A stretch of DNA of 64,000 bases from contig OX638135.1 in NCBI GenBank assembly GCA_951804985.1, positions 40,152,617-40,216,616 of the forward strand. The letters run 5' to 3'. The notes under the pieces are model-generated. The model did not search any database. It saw only the letters and a list, made by a program, of their open reading frames with translations, and was not told the origin of the DNA. Of this stretch, positions 61,330 through 64,000 are shown in pieces. Position 1 is the first letter of the stretch. Each line of letters begins with the position of its first letter. The position numbers and the translations under genes were made by a program. The DNA comes from Dryomyza anilis. Taxonomy: Eukaryota; Arthropoda; Insecta; Diptera; Dryomyzidae.

Positions 61330-62174
61330 TTGACATACCGCCGCCTGGTCTGCACAGCCATCAACAGGCTGAAAAACAACAAAGCCGCAGGATTGGATGG
61401 TCTGTCTGCTGAGTTGTTTAAGACCGGAGGCGATGAGCTCATAACGAGCATGCACCAGCTCATCAGCAGAATATGGTCAGATGAAAGCATTCCTAGCGAA
61501 TGGAATCTTAGTATACTCTGCCCAATTCTTAAGAAGGGGGATCCCACGATACGCGCCAACTACCGTGGGATAAATCTCTTCAACATCGCGTATAAAGTTC
61601 TAACGAGCGTATTATGTGAAAGACTGAAGCCCATCGTCAACAGACTGGTTGGATCTTATCTGTGCGGCTTCAGACCTGGCAAGTCCACCATAGAACCGAT
61701 TTTCACATCCAAATCGTGGAAAAGACCAAAGAGAGGCAGATCGACACTCACCACCTCTTCGTCGACTACAAAGCTGCCTTCGACAGTCCGATAAGAAGTC
61801 GCCTATACGCCACCATGTCTGAGTTCGGTATACCTGCGAAACTTATAAGGCTTTGCAGGATGACCCTGAGCGACACACGTTACTCAGTGAGAATTGGGAA
61901 CAACCTCACCGATACGTTTAATACCGAACGAGGTTTCAGACAAGGCGATTCCCTATCGTGTGACTTCTTCAACCTAATAATGGAGAAGATTGTAAGAGCT
62001 GCACAACTCCATCACAATGACACTATCGTCAACAAGAGTTCCATGCTGTTCGGGTACGCTGATGATATCGACGTCATTGGGCAGAGCGTACGAGCAGTCA
62101 GTGCAGCATTCTGCAGTTTAGAGAGGGAATCGCGTCGAATGGGTCTTACGGTGAACGAGGACAAGACGAAGTAG
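61330..62174 (+). pseudogene. RTE reverse transcriptase
   Basis: RT blocks: AINRLKNNKAAGLDGLSAEL, IPSEWNLSILCPILKKGDP, ANYRGINLFNIAYKVLTS, LCGFRPGKST. Then, after a frame change near 61715, HHLFVDYKAAFDS (first Asp), FRQGDSLSCDFFNLIMEK and the active site FGYADDIDVIG, to MGLTVNEDKTK and a stop at 62172. It keeps all catalytic residues but in two frames. Confidence 0.88.
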
Positions 62175-62760
62175 CTAGTGTCAACAAACAAATAGTCCCG
62201 GCGTCTTGGACAACACGTCTCTATTGACAACCACAACTTCGAAGTTGTGGAGGACTTCGTATTCCTAGGAACCAGCATCAACAAGGAAATCAATGTCAGC
62301 CTGGAGATTAGCCGAAGAACAACTTTTGCCAAAAGGTGTTTATTTCGGCTCAGTAGGCAATTGAGGAGCAGAGCCCTCTCTCGACGGACAAAAATTACGC
62401 TCTATAAGTCGCTCATCATGCCAGTCTTCCTCTTTGGCGCTGAGGCATGGACGCTTGCCAACACCGATGAGCGAGCTTTAGGAGCGTTCGAGAGAAATAG
62501 TCAGACGAATAAGGATCCAGCGCCTACGCTGGCTTGGACATGTCGAGCGTATGGATGAAAGCGCTCCAGCAAAAAAGGTATCCAATTCTGTACCCAGTAG
62601 TGGTCAACGTAGGAAAGGGCGTCCGAATCTCCGGTGGAGCGACCAAGTGCGAGACAACCTGACAACACTTGGAGTGCAAAACTGGCGCCAGCGCGTGCAA
62701 TGCAGGATCGACTGGCGAGAGGTGATTGCTGCGGCCGAAACCCATCATGGGTTGTAATGG
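62175..62760 (+). pseudogene. RTE C-terminal region
   Basis: EDFVFLGTSINKEINVSLEI, RRTKITLYKSLIMPVFLFGA, EAWTLANTDERALGAFERN, then a deletion that removes the KILRKIYGP section kept at 5530-5570. LRWLGHVERMDESAPAKK and GRPNLRWSDQVRDNL end in a stop just before the TAAG tail. Confidence 0.8.
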
Positions 62761-62782
62761 CCAAATAAGTAAGTAAGTAAGT

Positions 62783-62843
62783 AACTATCATAATAACACC
62801 AAATTTAAAATTTCCCATGAGATCTACCCTTCCCAACTGGTTC
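62783..62843 (+). mobile_element. Helentron-type element, part 2
   Basis: The tail after the LINE: TAATAACACC, AAATTTCCCATGAGATCTAC, CCTTCCCAACTGGTT. Together with 59720-59837 it makes a normal 3' end once the LINE and one target copy are removed. Confidence 0.85.
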
Positions 62844-63011
62844 ATATTCCAACCAATGACAATTATGATAATATCTTTTCTGCATTAGACACGGAGAACC
62901 TCGCGCTATAATAAAAACATTTTATTTTTTGGAAAGAAAAATTGGTTTGCAAGATGTAGGAAAAAGAAAATTAAAACAAGACAAAAAATTAAAAAAATTC
63001 AATAAAAAAAA

Positions 63012-63131
63012 ATGTACTCCATCTTTCCACCCTCCATTTAACCTATCATCCCATCTTACGATCAACACTGTGCATTGCATGAATAGGGGGCATCCCCTGA
63101 GCGTTGGTTAATTTGTAAAAAAAAAAAAAAA
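63012..63131 (+). mobile_element. CR1/L2-group LINE, copy D: 120-bp 3' end
   Basis: TGTACTCCATCTTTCCACC to GGGGGCATCCCCTGAGCGTT, TTAATTTG and poly-A (63116-63130). Severely 5'-truncated, as usual for LINE insertions. Confidence 0.88.
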
Positions 63132-63259
63132 TATAACCAATGTCATTTTCAGAATCAGCGTCACAGTTTAAACTAAGAATTACTGCATTTTTTTACTGCA
63201 CCAAAATTATTGTAATAAGACTTTATTCAAAATTGAAGTTTGAACATTTTTTCGTTATT

Positions 63260-63482
63260 AGTAGGCTTATATATCAAAAATAGTATGTGTTGGAGAATTT
63301 AGTTCTTCAGACACCTCATTTTTAAAGACGAAAATTTTCTCCAAAAATATGATGATAGTTTTCTGACTTCTTCTTCTGGTTATAACTCCTTAAAGGAAGT
63401 GTTATTAGAAAACCATTAAAAATAGCGGTTATTCGTTAAGATTCAAACTTTAAGTGTTCAGTGTAAATCATCCTAAGGATGT
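63260..63482 (-). repeat. Right arm of the 4-kb inverted repeat
   Basis: Reversed partner of 59494-59711, from GTAGGCTTATATATC to CATCCTAAGGATG. CATCCTAAGGATG at the outer edge is itself nearly palindromic. Confidence 0.85.
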
Positions 63483-63693
63483 TTCCAAGAACTTTGTTGT
63501 AGTTTTACATAAATAAAACTACGACATGAAAAAATAATAATTCTAAATTTTGTATTTAATTTGTATTTATTTTGTATATATGCACAATGTTTCAGACTGC
63601 AAATATAGGAGGCTAAAAGTATATATTTGTAAGTCTTGAAAATTAAATCTGAGTTAACCATTAGAAAATTTAAAATGAAAGCAAACTGCAATG
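63483..63693. other. AT-rich spacer
   Basis: No gene seen. Confidence 0.35.
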
Positions 63694-64000
63694 AAGTTGG
63701 AAAGGTTAGATCACATGCGAAATTTTGAAGTAGGGATATTTTGATAGTTTGTGTGATTAAGTTAGTTAGAATTATGTAAGTTATAGTCTGTCTAAGCCGA
63801 CTAGAAATACCCTATACATATGTGATAATGTGGCCACTTAAAAAGGTGCATACGTTACCAGAGTTCATAAATCCTGAAAATGCCTACAAACTTGAAATCG
63901 CTGAAGGATTTCCTTTCATTTGATACATATCCAAAAAATCGTCAACCTCGACCGAAAATTTCCAAAATGCTCAAATCTTTGAAATAACGATGGATTTGGA
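63694..64000 (-). mobile_element. Helentron-type element, runs off the window
   Basis: GTTGGAAAGGTTAGATCACATG, stem TATAGTCTGTCTAAGCCGACTA, TACCCTATACATATG, then GTTACCAGAGTTCATAAATCC. A diverged copy; its GACA tract and far end would lie beyond 64000. Confidence 0.8.

Larger units (their letters stand above)
59838..62782 (+). mobile_element. RTE-clade LINE with 10-bp target duplication
   Basis: Endonuclease, RT and C-terminal region followed by a very short 3' end with (TAAG)n at 62765-62782, as usual for RTE elements. AACTATCATA lies on both sides (59828-59837 and 62783-62792), and the target is Helentron sequence. 2945 bp, slightly short, with small internal deletions. No RNase H, no poly-A. 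Confidence 0.93.

Overview
The window is repeat-dominated nuclear DNA of a fly, probably a higher (brachyceran) fly. The basis is the mix of elements seen: DINE-1/mini-me type Helentron repeats with the GACA and TATATA proto-microsatellites described in Diptera, fly-type Ty3/Gypsy, Copia and BEL/Pao retrotransposons, a tRNA-headed SINE whose body resembles SINEs I recall from higher flies, and a 61-nt intron in one gene-like fragment. No intact host gene is visible. The only host-gene candidates are an intron-containing fragment (4631-4955), a TATA/5'UTR/first-exon-like segment (15487-15755) and a terminal-exon-like segment (53583-53656).

Layout. 1-3182 is a perfect TAAATA hexamer array, abutting a LINE RNase H relic and a Helentron fragment. 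4631-5813 is a gene-like fragment fused in frame to an RTE-type LINE relic. 5936-11917 is Gypsy copy 1 (+): one full LTR and one truncated LTR, protease deleted, integrase internally duplicated. 12-19 kb is AT-rich with MITE-like repeats, two Helentron copies and a LINE deletion derivative. 19.5-21.7 kb is a BEL/Pao relic holding a nested LINE 3' end. 24.5-26.9 kb is a LINE with a reverse transcriptase core, split by a 484-bp fold-back MITE. 28.7-37.8 kb is a complex of GATC-rich palindromic DNA, roughly 100-bp satellite monomers, Helentron copies and an 18-bp minisatellite. About 4.27 kb of it is tandemly duplicated and nearly identical.

37832-44166 is Gypsy copy 2 (-), the same family as copy 1, with both LTRs and a 4-bp target duplication. 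Its 5' LTR holds a nested 723-bp MITE. The region to its right carries a 1014-bp tandem duplication. 46-49 kb holds a Helentron copy, TA microsatellites and the SINE. 49274-51779 is a Copia element with both LTR ends and a 5-bp target duplication, without reverse transcriptase and with two perfect hairpins. 53.6-59.5 kb is mostly AT-rich, with MITE-like inverted repeats. 59494-63482 is bounded by 220-bp inverted arms enclosing a Helentron, into which an RTE LINE inserted with a 10-bp target duplication, plus a LINE 3' end.

No gene set works together here. The biology is nested insertion, internal deletion and repeated short- to mid-range tandem duplication. The most noteworthy signals are the four tandem duplications of 0.4-4.3 kb, the satellite/Helentron/palindrome composite, a minisatellite that appears to start inside a Helentron, and template-switch hairpins inside the Copia element. 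All homology calls were made by reading; no database search or alignment was run.
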